10,317 nt of DNA from Burkholderiales bacterium (GCA_031277445.1 JAITMH010000006.1:1-10317), one strand, 5' to 3'; shown: positions 1-9,662, numbered from the stretch's first letter. The notes: generated from the sequence alone by a model not told the origin. Translations and numbers: made by a program.

Positions 1-351
1 GCAGAAGGCGTCCGATGCGGCAACAGTCTGTGCGGCATCGGAGGGCTGGTCGATCACCGCCAGCATGCCGACCGCAGGCGGCAACGAGGCGATGCTTTTG
101 AACAGCGCGTCGGAAACGCGCAACAGGCGGTGCTCGTCGAGTTGCGACGCCAACGTTTTAACGAGCGGTGTTTCGGCGCAGGCTTCGGTGACGATCAGTG
201 TGTCCGGCAGACCGTAATGTGCGACGTACATTTCGATCAGGTGCTCGCCTTCGAGCACACAGCGTCGGCTTTTGCGCCGCTCGTGCGCAGAGGCGATCAA
301 GCGCGCGGCGTCGTTGAGTCGGGGATTGTGCGGCGAGGTGAGGGTTAGCAT
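1..351 (-). CDS. RNA 2'-O-methyltransferase, SpoU/TrmH superfamily (5' part only)
   Basis: This is the first 117 codons of a gene that leaves the window at base 1. The protein starts MLTLTSPHNPRLNDAARLIA and continues with HERRKSRRCVLEGEHLI (residues 23-39). This is the N-terminal substrate-binding domain layout of SpoU/TrmH-type S-adenosylmethionine-dependent RNA ribose methyltransferases: a short 'S..NP.(I/L)K' start, an R/K-rich helix, then a (V/F)-x-E-G-x-x-L-(I/V) strand. The knotted catalytic domain with the family motifs would lie outside the window, so the target rRNA or tRNA base cannot be told. The start is the ATG at 351; the frame upstream is closed by a TGA at 366-364. No Shine-Dalgarno is visible before it, because a dispersed repeat reaches almost to the start codon. 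It follows ftsB by 67 bases on the same strand and may be cotranscribed. Family assignment is from remembered family features, not a search. Confidence 0.8.
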   Translation of the reverse strand, partial: MLTLTSPHNPRLNDAARLIASAHERRKSRRCVLEGEHLIEMYVAHYGLPDTLIVTEACAETPLVKTLASQLDEHRLLRVSDALFKSIASLPPAVGMLAVIDQPSDAAQTVAASDAFC

Positions 352-363
352 GGGGATCAGAGG

Positions 364-381
364 TCAGGAATCAGATGTCAG
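364..381 (+). repeat. Dispersed 18-base repeat, copy 1 of 2
   Basis: The unit TCAGGAATCAGATGTCAG occurs again at 4827-4844 in the same orientation with one mismatch (17 of 18 identical). It contains internal TCAG/ATCAG reiterations, and the flanks (355-362 here, 4845-4856 at the other site) carry further degenerate ATCAG units. The sequence sits between ftsB and the RNA methyltransferase and ends 13 bases from the latter's start codon. It looks like one of the short intergenic repeats that accumulate in some betaproteobacterial genomes. No function is visible. Confidence 0.75.
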
Positions 382-418
382 AAAAGCGTTTCATGCGGAG
401 ACGCGGAGGATAATTTTG

Positions 419-880
419 TCATCCTGCGCGGAGTCGCAGGACGCAGAATCCAGCCCTCTCCCGGCCTTCGGCCACCCTCTCCCGCAAGCGGGAGAGGGGA
501 GGCGAATTGAAGGGGAAGGAGCTTTTTCTCCGCGTTCTCCGCACCTCCGCGTGAGATATTCTTTGTGATCTTTGCGTTCTTTGCGGTTCATTTTTTGACG
601 TCGGTGCCGACGACGCCTGAAACTGGAAAAAAACCTCATCTTTTTTAATCATCCCCAGTTCGGCGCGCGCCCGTTCTTCAACGGCTTCCAGCCCTGATTT
701 GAGATCCGTCACTTCGGCTGCGAGTGCGTCGTTACGCGCTCTCAACAGCGCGTTGGTGGTTTGTTGCTTGTCAATTTCCTGTTGCAACGCACGCACTTGC
801 AGCCAGCCGCCTTTGCCCAGCCAGATCGGATATTGCAAGGCAACGATCAGCAGCAGAAAAATGAAGGAGAGAATTTTCAT
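419..880 (-). CDS. ftsB: Cell division protein FtsB (DivIC/FtsB family) with repeat-derived C-terminal extension
   Basis: FtsB is a bitopic inner-membrane protein that forms the FtsQLB divisome complex with FtsL and FtsQ and signals activation of septal peptidoglycan synthesis. The sequence shows a short cytoplasmic start, a membrane segment at residues 4-20, then a glycine/tryptophan turn (LGKGGW, 21-26). A periplasmic coiled coil rich in L, Q, A and E follows (about 27-72), then the family end motif ARAELGMIKKDEVFFQ (71-86). FtsB proteins usually end soon after this point, at roughly 90-105 residues; this one is 153. Residues 97-153 are translated dispersed repeats (52-base repeat, 24-base palindrome, terminal hairpin). 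They contain 14 arginines and one cysteine and look unrelated to any FtsB domain. The start ATG at 880 lies 44 bases after the eno stop; its Shine-Dalgarno is weak. Position after eno is the classic one. The core assignment is firm; whether the tail is made and retained is unknown. Confidence 0.9.
   Translation of the reverse strand: MKILSFIFLLLIVALQYPIWLGKGGWLQVRALQQEIDKQQTTNALLRARNDALAAEVTDLKSGLEAVEERARAELGMIKKDEVFFQFQASSAPTSKNEPQRTQRSQRISHAEVRRTRRKSSFPFNSPPLSRLRERVAEGRERAGFCVLRLRAG
422..441. repeat. Perfect 7-bp hairpin at the ftsB 3' end
   Basis: TCCTGCG (422-428) and CGCAGGA (435-441) are perfect inverted arms around a 6-base loop. On the minus strand the hairpin forms the last codons of the ftsB reading frame, and the TGA stop (421-419) directly follows its lower arm. 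No run of T follows on either strand, so I do not call it an intrinsic terminator. It looks like a further repeat-type module joined to the palindrome at 475-498. Confidence 0.6.
475..498. repeat. 24-base palindromic repeat, copy 1 of 2, inside the ftsB tail
   Basis: CCCTCTCCCGC (475-485), spacer AA, GCGGGAGAGGG (488-498): an 11-bp perfect inverted repeat. The same element is at 6605-6628 with spacer TT, which means the second copy is inverted relative to this one. Just to the left, 454-473 carries another CCCTCTCCC followed by the small palindrome GGCCTTCGGCC. The arms are translated on the minus strand as part of the extended FtsB C-terminus (residues around 127-139). It is a REP-like dispersed palindrome; any role in RNA stability is inference. 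Confidence 0.85.
537..588 (-). repeat. 52-base AAAGAACGCAAAGA-type dispersed repeat, copy 1 of 2
   Basis: Read on the minus strand this begins AACCGCAAAGAACGCAAAGA, continues with a CACAAAGAA block and ends in a TCACGCG...GCGGAG segment. Aligned by eye with 4909-4960 (plus strand) the two are identical at 46 of 52 positions, so they are inverted copies. A partial GCGGAG-rich fragment of the same kind is at 395-410. The unit has no stop codon in the ftsB frame, nor in the frame one base away (open from 639 to 391 on the minus strand), so it can be read through when it lands at a gene end. Here it encodes FtsB residues about 98-115. Confidence 0.85.
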
Positions 881-924
881 TGTCGGCCTGAGGCGGAAAA
901 GGGGCGCTCGATTTGAGGTTCCGG

Positions 925-2262
<1,338 letters not shown>

Positions 2263-2281
2263 TCACGGTTCAATAAAAGGG

Positions 2282-4800
<2,519 letters not shown>

Positions 4801-4814
4801 TCAGAGAAAACTCT

Positions 4815-4844
4815 ATTCTATCAGTATCAGGGATCAGATGTCAG
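4815..4844 (-). promoter_or_regulatory. Candidate sigma-70 promoter for pyrG-kdsA-eno-ftsB
   Basis: On the minus strand CTGACA (4844-4839) and TAGAAT (4820-4815) are separated by 18 bases. A start site near 4808 would leave a leader of under 20 bases before the pyrG ATG at 4791. The -35-like hexamer is part of the dispersed 18-base repeat (4827-4844), so the repeat may supply half of the promoter. This is a pattern match by eye, with one mismatch from consensus in each box. Confidence 0.4.
4827..4844 (+). repeat. Dispersed 18-base repeat, copy 2 of 2
   Basis: TCAGGGATCAGATGTCAG differs from the copy at 364-381 at one position. It is embedded in a longer run of degenerate ATCAG(GG) units from 4820 to about 4856. 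It lies just upstream of pyrG and overlaps the candidate promoter. Confidence 0.75.
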
Positions 4845-4861
4845 GTATCAGGGATAAGATC

Positions 4862-4894
4862 GTAGCCAGGATAAGCGAAGCGCCATCCGGGAAC
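4862..4894. repeat. Imperfect inverted repeat, REP-like
   Basis: CCAGGATAAGCG (4867-4878) and CGCCATCCGGG (4881-4891) are near-complementary arms with one bulge and a few mismatches. Palindromes of the form CCGGATAAGCG...CGC.ATCCGG are common intergenic elements in proteobacterial genomes. It forms one module of the mosaic between pyrG and gltX. No protein is encoded here. Confidence 0.5.
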
Positions 4895-4908
4895 AAAAAA
4901 CATGATTT

Positions 4909-4960
4909 AACCGCAAAGAACGCAAAGAGCACAAAGAAATTCTCACGCGAAGGCGCGAAG
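4909..4960 (+). repeat. 52-base AAAGAACGCAAAGA-type dispersed repeat, copy 2 of 2
   Basis: It begins AACCGCAAAGAACGCAAAGA and ends in TCACGCGAAGGCGCGAAG. It matches the minus-strand copy at 588-537 at 46 of 52 positions. Here it is purely intergenic, between pyrG and gltX, whereas the other copy is inside the ftsB reading frame. Confidence 0.85.
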
Positions 4961-4966
4961 TTAAAG

Positions 4967-5001
4967 CCCCCTTTTCTAAAGGGGGTGTCGGCGAAGCCGA
5001 C
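4967..5001 (-). terminator. Tandem hairpins after gltX, possible terminator
   Basis: Two perfect hairpins sit 36 bases beyond the gltX stop. GTCGGC/GCCGAC has a 3-base loop (4987-5001) and CCCCCTTT/AAAGGGGG has a 3-base loop (4967-4985). Read on the minus strand, the second stem is followed by GCTTTAACTT, which is only weakly T-rich. They could end gltX transcription or simply be a repeat module with GGGGG borders; the flanking mosaic of repeats favours the latter as origin. Confidence 0.4.
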
Positions 5002-5036
5002 GGGGGTTTGCTGGTCGGGATGGGTTGGGGAGAGGG

Positions 5037-6431
5037 CTACAACCCCGCCTTCAACCGCGCCCGCGCCTTCTCACGCCCCAACAGCGTCAACACCGCGTCA
5101 ATCGCCGGTGTCGAGAGCGTTCCTGCGACCAGCGCCCGAACCGGCATCATGATCTGCGGCGGTTTCAGCCCATGCCGCTTGGCGGCGTCTTTAAGCGCTG
5201 CGTTCAGCGATTCACGATCCCAGGGCAGGGTCTCAAATGTCTTGAGCAATTCGGCCAGCGCGGCGCGGTTGGCGGGCTGGATCTGCTCGGCCAGCAACGC
5301 TGCGTCCGGCGTCATATCGGCGTAGAAAAAACGAACCGCCTGCACCATTTCGACCAGCGTCGCCACCCGCTCGCGGAACAATTCGGCGACAGCGCCAGGC
5401 ACCGGACCGTTAGCAACATCCAAACCCTCTTTTTCGAGAAACGGCAGCAAACGCTGCCCCAGTTCTTCCGGCGGCAGCCGTTTCATGTGTTCCTGATTGA
5501 GCCAGCGCAGCTTGTCCGTATTGAAACGCGACGGCGCCGGACTGATCGCGTCCAGATCAAACCAGTCGCAAAACGCCTGAGGCGAAAACACCTCGTCATT
5601 GCCGTGCGCCCAGCCCAACCGCGCCAGAAAATTGATCATCGCCTCCGGCAGATACCCGGCGGCATCGTATTCGGTCACACTCACCGCGCCGTGCCGCTTC
5701 GACAACTTCTGCCCGTCCTCGCCGAGTACCGTCGGCACATGCGCGAACACCGGCGGCTCAAAACCCAGCGCCCGAAAAATGTTGATCTGGCGCGGCGTGT
5801 TGTTGACATGATCGTCGCCGCGAATGACGTGAGTGATTCGCATGTCAATGTCGTCCACCACCACGCAGAAATTGTACGTCGGCGTGCCGTCGGGACGGGC
5901 AATCACCAAATCGTCGAGTTCGCTGTTCGCAAATTCGATGCGGCCTTTAACACGATCATCCCAAGCCACCGCACCGTCGTCAGGATTGCGGAAACGGATC
6001 ACCGGAGCCACCCCGTCGGGCGGCGTCTTTCCGGCGGCATTTTCCGGTCGCCAGCGCCCGTCATAGCGCGGTTTCTCGCCACGCGCCATCTGAGCTTCGC
6101 GCAGCGCGTCCAATCCCTCGGTCGGCATATAACAACGGTACGCCAGCCCACGCGCCAACATGTCATCAATCACCTCGCGGTAACGCGCCATCCGTTGCAT
6201 CTGATAAAACGGCCCCTCGTCATAATTTAGACCGAGCCAGGCCATGCTGTCCAGAATCGCCTGCGTGGCCGCCTGCGTCGAGCGCTCGCGATCAGTGTCC
6301 TCAATCCGCAATACAAACGTTCCCTGAGAACGGCGGGCATACGCCCAGGCGAACAACGCGGTGCGGGCGCCGCCCAGATGCAAAAAACCGGTGGGACTGG
6401 GGGCAAAACGGGTGCGGATGGGGGTGGGCAT
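5037..6431 (-). CDS. gltX: Glutamyl-tRNA synthetase
   Basis: GltX charges tRNA-Glu with glutamate using ATP in the cytoplasm. The 464-residue protein is a full-length class I synthetase. The N-terminus [20 protein letters not shown] (7-26) carries the HIGH-type signature as HLGG (18-21). [13 protein letters not shown] (39-51), [12 protein letters not shown] (186-197) and [13 protein letters not shown] (203-215) follow, and the KMSKS-type loop is KLSKRHG (242-248). The remaining C-terminal part (about 310-464) is the anticodon-binding helical domain. In the region that binds zinc in E. coli GltX only the first cysteine is kept (C100); the other positions are M102, W127 and P129, so a zinc site is unlikely. 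The discriminating-type architecture is the norm in the group, but the tRNA specificity cannot be shown from sequence alone. The ATG at 6431 gives the standard start; no Shine-Dalgarno is visible in the pyrimidine-rich leader. Confidence 0.98.
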   Translation of the reverse strand: MPTPIRTRFAPSPTGFLHLGGARTALFAWAYARRSQGTFVLRIEDTDRERSTQAATQAILDSMAWLGLNYDEGPFYQMQRMARYREVIDDMLARGLAYRCYMPTEGLDALREAQMARGEKPRYDGRWRPENAAGKTPPDGVAPVIRFRNPDDGAVAWDDRVKGRIEFANSELDDLVIARPDGTPTYNFCVVVDDIDMRITHVIRGDDHVNNTPRQINIFRALGFEPPVFAHVPTVLGEDGQKLSKRHGAVSVTEYDAAGYLPEAMINFLARLGWAHGNDEVFSPQAFCDWFDLDAISPAPSRFNTDKLRWLNQEHMKRLPPEELGQRLLPFLEKEGLDVANGPVPGAVAELFRERVATLVEMVQAVRFFYADMTPDAALLAEQIQPANRAALAELLKTFETLPWDRESLNAALKDAAKRHGLKPPQIMMPVRALVAGTLSTPAIDAVLTLLGREKARARLKAGL

Positions 6432-6506
6432 GGGGGTATGGGCAAGAGCGTCAGAAAAGAAAAATCAAAAAACCGAAAAGAGACAAAACCAGACCGGAAA
6501 AACAGC

Positions 6507-6512
6507 ATTCTA
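6507..6512 (-). promoter_or_regulatory. Candidate -10 element upstream of gltX
   Basis: On the minus strand TAGAAT, in the context CGCGTAGAATGCTG, lies 75 bases before the gltX ATG. No good -35 hexamer is found 16-18 bases upstream (the closest is TTTACA at a spacing of 20). The intervening leader (6506-6432) is strikingly T- and C-rich, with runs such as GGTTTTTTGATTTTTC. This is a weak, eye-based call. Confidence 0.3.
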
Positions 6513-6604
6513 CGCGAGACCGCCAAAATTGATGTAAAACATGATTGACCGCATGGTTTTGCGGTAGAGTTGGGGCGATTTCTGTTCCAGCACGCACATT
6601 TTTT

Positions 6605-6628
6605 CCCTCTCCCGCTTGCGGGAGAGGG
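6605..6628. repeat. 24-base palindromic repeat, copy 2 of 2
   Basis: CCCTCTCCCGC, spacer TT, GCGGGAGAGGG. It is the inverted counterpart of the element at 475-498 and is preceded by six T (6599-6604). The T run is on the wrong side for a plus-strand terminator and becomes A on the minus strand, so it is not a canonical terminator in either direction. Confidence 0.85.
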
Positions 6629-6920
6629 TGTCCCGAAGCGCTTTTGATCGGGGCGGGAGAAGGAAGCAAAGCGAAGCCATCCATTGAACACGGCGACCGC
6701 GACTGACAAAAGGCATATTGGCGAAAAAGGCATGGAATGAGCGCTAACGGAGATTCAATTTTTCAACCTAACCGACTGTTTTAAAAGATTTTGTAAAAAG
6801 GCAACGGTCTTATGCCGCTTATGTCACCTTTAGACCCGCTCATCGGGGGTCTGTTGGGGTGGAGTTACGGCGGGGCTAACGTTAGATTGAGGCGGTTATT
6901 AAAGCGAAAAGAGGCTGGGC

Positions 6921-7394
6921 ATGAAAGCGATAAGCAAGGGGTTCACCCTGATTGAAATAATGATCGTCGTAGCGATTCTCGGAATTCTGGCGGCGATTGC
7001 GTACCCAAGTTACGTAGATCATCTCACCAGAGGCCGGATACCGGAGGGGGTGGCGGCATTGTCTGATGCGCGAGTGAAAATGGAGCGCTATTTTTTGGAT
7101 AACAGACAGTATCCTCCCAATGTTGTTGCGTGCGATACCTTGGTCAACGCAAAAACGGTTCATTTTGGCCTGACATGTTCTGGCTTAACAAAAACCACTT
7201 ATCTAGTGGAATCGAAAGGTGTCATTGGAACGGTAACGGAAGGTTTCCACTACACGATAAATGAAACAAACACCAAACAAACTTTGGCGGTTCGTGAGAG
7301 CTGGAAGGTTTCGGTAATCGAGGGATTGGAAGCTAGAGGGATTGCTTACCCCCCCGCACCTTGCTGGGTCTTGAAAAGAGACGGTTCTTGTTGA
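6921..7394 (+). CDS. pilE: Type IV pilin, PilE-like (probable minor pilin)
   Basis: The 157-residue product has a textbook class III signal. The short leader MKAISKG is cut after G7, leaving F8 as first mature residue and E12 as the conserved Glu at mature position 5; the hydrophobic helix IMIVVAILGILAAIAYP spans 13-29. Prepilin peptidase would cleave and methylate it, and the mature subunit would enter the pilus through its N-terminal helix. The globular part has four cysteines, C71, C86, C148 and C157; the last two bound a C-terminal loop (CWVLKRDGSC) like the D-region of PilE-type pilins. An AGAGG six bases before the ATG supports the start. As the head of an operon of minor pilins it is probably the PilE-type minor pilin rather than the major subunit, but sequence alone does not settle this; the symbol is therefore tentative. 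Confidence 0.85.
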   Translation: MKAISKGFTLIEIMIVVAILGILAAIAYPSYVDHLTRGRIPEGVAALSDARVKMERYFLDNRQYPPNVVACDTLVNAKTVHFGLTCSGLTKTTYLVESKGVIGTVTEGFHYTINETNTKQTLAVRESWKVSVIEGLEARGIAYPPAPCWVLKRDGSC

Positions 7395-7421
7395 TGGCGT
7401 GATGATGATGCGAGGCACATC

Positions 7422-7958
7422 GTGAGAGCGAAAAACGATATTCGAGGCTTTACAACGGTCGAACTGGTGATCGTGGTTGCTGTCGTGGCAATTCTTCTCA
7501 TGCTTGCGGCTCCGTCCATGTGGAATTTTTTTGAGAGTGAGAGAAGGAAGGGTTGTATTGAGAATATTGCTTCCGGGATCAAAGAAGCGCAAAACCATGC
7601 TATGAAAGTTAACGATAGAGCAATATTCGTGTTAGGCAGTGGCGGGTGGACGGTGACGGATCCGAACCTGCCTGCAGGTGCACAGACAGTCTCCCAATTT
7701 GATTGGTCGGGGTTGAAATGGTGCTCTTTTACGCAAACCGGGAACACCTTGGTTTTTGATGGAATGGGTCGTATAGACCTCGGCAGCAGTAACTTGTTGA
7801 GCGCAAAAACGATAGACGGGAAACCAGACAGAGGAATTTACGACTGGCGTGTTGAAATAAGCAACGCTCAGGCGGTGCGTGTTTGTCGTCCCGATCTTGT
7901 GATACCACCGAACTTCACTAAAACAACAGACCCGAGAACATGCCGCTCAATGTCATGA
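7422..7958 (+). CDS. Minor pilin of the FimT/FimU-GspH family
   Basis: This 178-residue prepilin has the class III signal IRG|FTTVELVIVVAVVAIL: cleavage after G9, mature F10, Glu at E14 (mature position 5), helix to about residue 32. The C-terminal half shows FDGMGRID (112-119) and a closing VRVCRPD...DPRTC segment with C155 and C174, typical of FimT/FimU/GspH-type pseudopilins; C45 and C101 are further cysteines. By homology to GspH and FimU it would form part of the pilus-priming tip complex together with PilV, PilW and PilX. The start is GTG at 7422, six bases after GAGG (7412-7415). No in-frame ATG lies between the pilE stop (7394) and the GTG, and starting further in would remove the leader. 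FimT and FimU cannot be told apart by eye, so no symbol is given. Confidence 0.87.
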   Translation: MRAKNDIRGFTTVELVIVVAVVAILLMLAAPSMWNFFESERRKGCIENIASGIKEAQNHAMKVNDRAIFVLGSGGWTVTDPNLPAGAQTVSQFDWSGLKWCSFTQTGNTLVFDGMGRIDLGSSNLLSAKTIDGKPDRGIYDWRVEISNAQAVRVCRPDLVIPPNFTKTTDPRTCRSMS

Positions 7959-7962
7959 GGAG
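7957..7962 (+). promoter_or_regulatory. Strong Shine-Dalgarno for pilV overlapping the preceding stop
   Basis: GAGGAG begins inside the stop codon (TGA, 7956-7958) of the FimT/GspH-type gene and is five bases from the pilV ATG at 7968. The overlap suggests translational coupling of the two pilins. Confidence 0.7.
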
Positions 7963-7967
7963 CCGTT

Positions 7968-8477
7968 ATGAAAAATAACCCTACTTTTTTCCGCTATCAG
8001 GGAAAGGCGGCTTTCTCGAAGGGGGGCATGTTGCTGGAAGTACTGGTAGCCATTCTCATCCTTGCTTTTGGCATACTGGGGCTTATCGGTTTGCAGAGCA
8101 GAGCTTTGGCTTATGTTGACGAGAGCGGTTATCGGAGTAGCGCGGTTTATTTGGCTGGGGCGTACGCGTCTGAATTGTGGGCGGTTGGCGCGAATGGAGT
8201 AAACCCCAGCTATAGCGATGACGGTGGTGCAGGATCGCCTTACGGAAGTTTTAAGGATCGGATAGATGCGCTATTACCGCGAACGCAGGATGCTGCCGTT
8301 CTTGCTCTGATTCTTCCGAATGGGAGAAATCCCAGGGTGGCTATAGGCACAACGCCGGAAGGGGCAACAATGGTAACAATCGAAATCTTCTGGTTGATGC
8401 CGGGGGATGGGAGTCCCGCTGACCTTACGGCAGTTCATAGGTTTCGGAAGGATTTGGTTCTTGGGTTCAACCCATAG
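7968..8477 (+). CDS. pilV: Minor pilin PilV
   Basis: The product of 169 residues has a longer basic leader (1-19) ending AFSKG, then GMLLEVLVAILILAFGILGL (20-39). Cleavage after G19 would leave glycine as first mature residue, with E24 at mature position 5. The motif LLEVLVAILIxxxGILGLIGLQ is the PilV/GspI hallmark, and PilV N-termini that begin with a residue other than Phe are known. The globular part is small and lacks cysteine. In Pseudomonas-type systems PilV joins FimU, PilW and PilX in the complex that initiates pilus assembly and presents PilY1; the same role is inferred here from gene order. It starts nine bases after the preceding gene, with GAGGAG as ribosome site, and is followed by pilW after 15 bases. 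Confidence 0.88.
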   Translation: MKNNPTFFRYQGKAAFSKGGMLLEVLVAILILAFGILGLIGLQSRALAYVDESGYRSSAVYLAGAYASELWAVGANGVNPSYSDDGGAGSPYGSFKDRIDALLPRTQDAAVLALILPNGRNPRVAIGTTPEGATMVTIEIFWLMPGDGSPADLTAVHRFRKDLVLGFNP

Positions 8478-8492
8478 CAAGAGAGAGCAGAG

Positions 8493-9662
8493 ATGAACTT
8501 CAAAACGCGATCAAATTCTGTTTTTCGCAAACTTAAAGGCTTAACGTTGATTGAGCTGATGGCGGCCATTGTGATTGGGATGGTCACCGTGCTGGTGATA
8601 TTCCAAACCTTTGAGGGGGTTGAGCGTACGCGGCGCACAGTAACCTCGGTGGGAGACATGCAGGCAGGGGGCTTGTACGCCGTCTTTTTGACGGGCGTTG
8701 AAGCCGGGAAGGCCGGAACGGCGGTTTCGGCAAACAATGATGTGTTGGCTAATGATTGCGTCAGACTTCTCGGGGGGCTGAGAGACGGCTTTTATCCGAT
8801 GCCTGTTTTGGCTCATCGGGGGAATGCCGCCCCGCCGGGATTGCCGGAATTTGGTGCGGCTGACCGGGATCCCAATTCCGATCAGCTCTATGTGTTTTAC
8901 GCAAACCCCAGGCTGCTTGTAAGGCCGGTGGAACTGACAGGCATCGTGGGCGGAAACATAAGTGTGCTGGCTCCTCTTAACAATGCTTTTCAGGCAGGAG
9001 ATCGGGTTGTTATCAGCGATGGAACCGCATGTGATACGGGCATCGTAAGCGCCGACGGAACACTGGATACAGCCACCGGGATAACGACATTTTCTCTTGA
9101 TGGGGCTTTGGGGATTCCGTTTGCAAATGCCGCAATAACTCGGGTAACGAATCTTGGGCCTGACAGCGACATCGTCCGGCAGATCTACTGGTTGGGAAGT
9201 GATCGTGTTTTTCGCCGGACTGTTCTGGATCCTGCCGGTGTCATCAACAGGGTTGAGCCCGTTTTTTCCAATATTGAGCGCTTTCGCGTTCAGTACGGCA
9301 TAGCGCCTGTAACCATGCCCCCCTCAAAATTTATTAACCAATGGGTGGCGCCGAATCCTGCAGATATTAACTGGTCTGCGGCGAATTTATTCACTGCCAA
9401 TTTTCATGATGGCGTCCATAGGGTGAAGGCGATACGGATTTCTTTTGTTATTCGAGGCGACGAACCTGAAAAGGAACTGGCGGGTCTTGGAGGGTTTAGC
9501 GGTCAAATTTTTGCTGATTGTGGTGGTTTGGGAGCCGGAAATTGCCCGGCTGTGGAAAATATTACGATACCTGAGGACCCGGATCTCAGCGGACTTATGG
9601 ATTGGCGCTACCGGATTTTTGAAACAGTTGTTCCGTTGAGGAACAACATCTGGGCTAACTAG
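8493..9662 (+). CDS. pilW: Minor pilin PilW
   Basis: At 389 residues this is the largest pilin of the operon, as usual for PilW. The leader ends FRKLKG, with cleavage after G16; mature LTLIELMAAIVIGMVTVLVI (17-36) has Glu at E21 (mature position 5), a PilW/GspJ-type helix. The globular domain (about 50-389) contains YWLGSDRVFRRT (236-247) and an IERFRVQYGI stretch (264-273), segments typical of PilW where the protein reports on structure between subunits. Cysteines C91, C183 and a pair near the C-terminus could form disulfides. It is preceded by GAGAGAG (8481-8487), and pilX begins 12 bases after its stop. Role as a tip/priming subunit is by family knowledge. Confidence 0.88.
   Translation: MNFKTRSNSVFRKLKGLTLIELMAAIVIGMVTVLVIFQTFEGVERTRRTVTSVGDMQAGGLYAVFLTGVEAGKAGTAVSANNDVLANDCVRLLGGLRDGFYPMPVLAHRGNAAPPGLPEFGAADRDPNSDQLYVFYANPRLLVRPVELTGIVGGNISVLAPLNNAFQAGDRVVISDGTACDTGIVSADGTLDTATGITTFSLDGALGIPFANAAITRVTNLGPDSDIVRQIYWLGSDRVFRRTVLDPAGVINRVEPVFSNIERFRVQYGIAPVTMPPSKFINQWVAPNPADINWSAANLFTANFHDGVHRVKAIRISFVIRGDEPEKELAGLGGFSGQIFADCGGLGAGNCPAVENITIPEDPDLSGLMDWRYRIFETVVPLRNNIWAN

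Larger units (their letters stand above)
6432..6920. other. Divergent intergenic region between gltX and the pilin operon
   Basis: These 489 bases hold no supported gene. From left to right there is the T/C-rich minus-strand leader of gltX with its possible -10 box. Next is a small inverted repeat CCGCA/TGCGG (6549-6553 and 6560-6564), then the 24-base palindrome (6605-6628). AAAAGGCA occurs three times (6708, 6725, 6796), followed by an inverted pair AGACCC/GGGTCT (6832-6837 and 6847-6852) and the 10-base palindrome CTAACGTTAG (6876-6885). The promoter of the pilin operon must lie here or further left, but I found no pair of boxes I would defend. Open frames across this stretch are driven by the repeat and do not resemble proteins. 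Confidence 0.6.

Noticed and set aside
391..639. 82-residue minus-strand open frame overlapping the ftsB tail
   Set aside because: It consists of the same repeats in another frame, lacks a ribosome site, and resembles no protein.
6549..6570. Plus-strand promoter TTGACC...TAGAGT near 6545-6570
   Set aside because: The spacing is only 14 bases, too short for sigma-70.
6605..6628. Palindrome next to six T as an intrinsic terminator
   Set aside because: The T run precedes the hairpin on the plus strand and is A on the minus strand, so neither direction gives hairpin followed by U.
6227..6733. 168-residue minus-strand open frame upstream of and overlapping gltX
   Set aside because: It runs through the palindromic repeat and then through gltX in a shifted frame; its composition is that of a shadow frame.
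6728..6743. Sigma-54-like element GGCATG followed by GC at the correct spacing upstream of the pilin operon
   Set aside because: The -12 part reads GAGCG rather than TTGC(A/T), and the T before GG is missing; too weak to call.
6766..6887. Possible integron attC site: ACCTAAC (6766-6772) and GTTAGAT (6881-6887) fit the outer core-site consensus at a plausible distance
   Set aside because: The sequences inside the two core sites are not complementary to each other, so the required attC fold is absent, and there is no integrase or cassette array.
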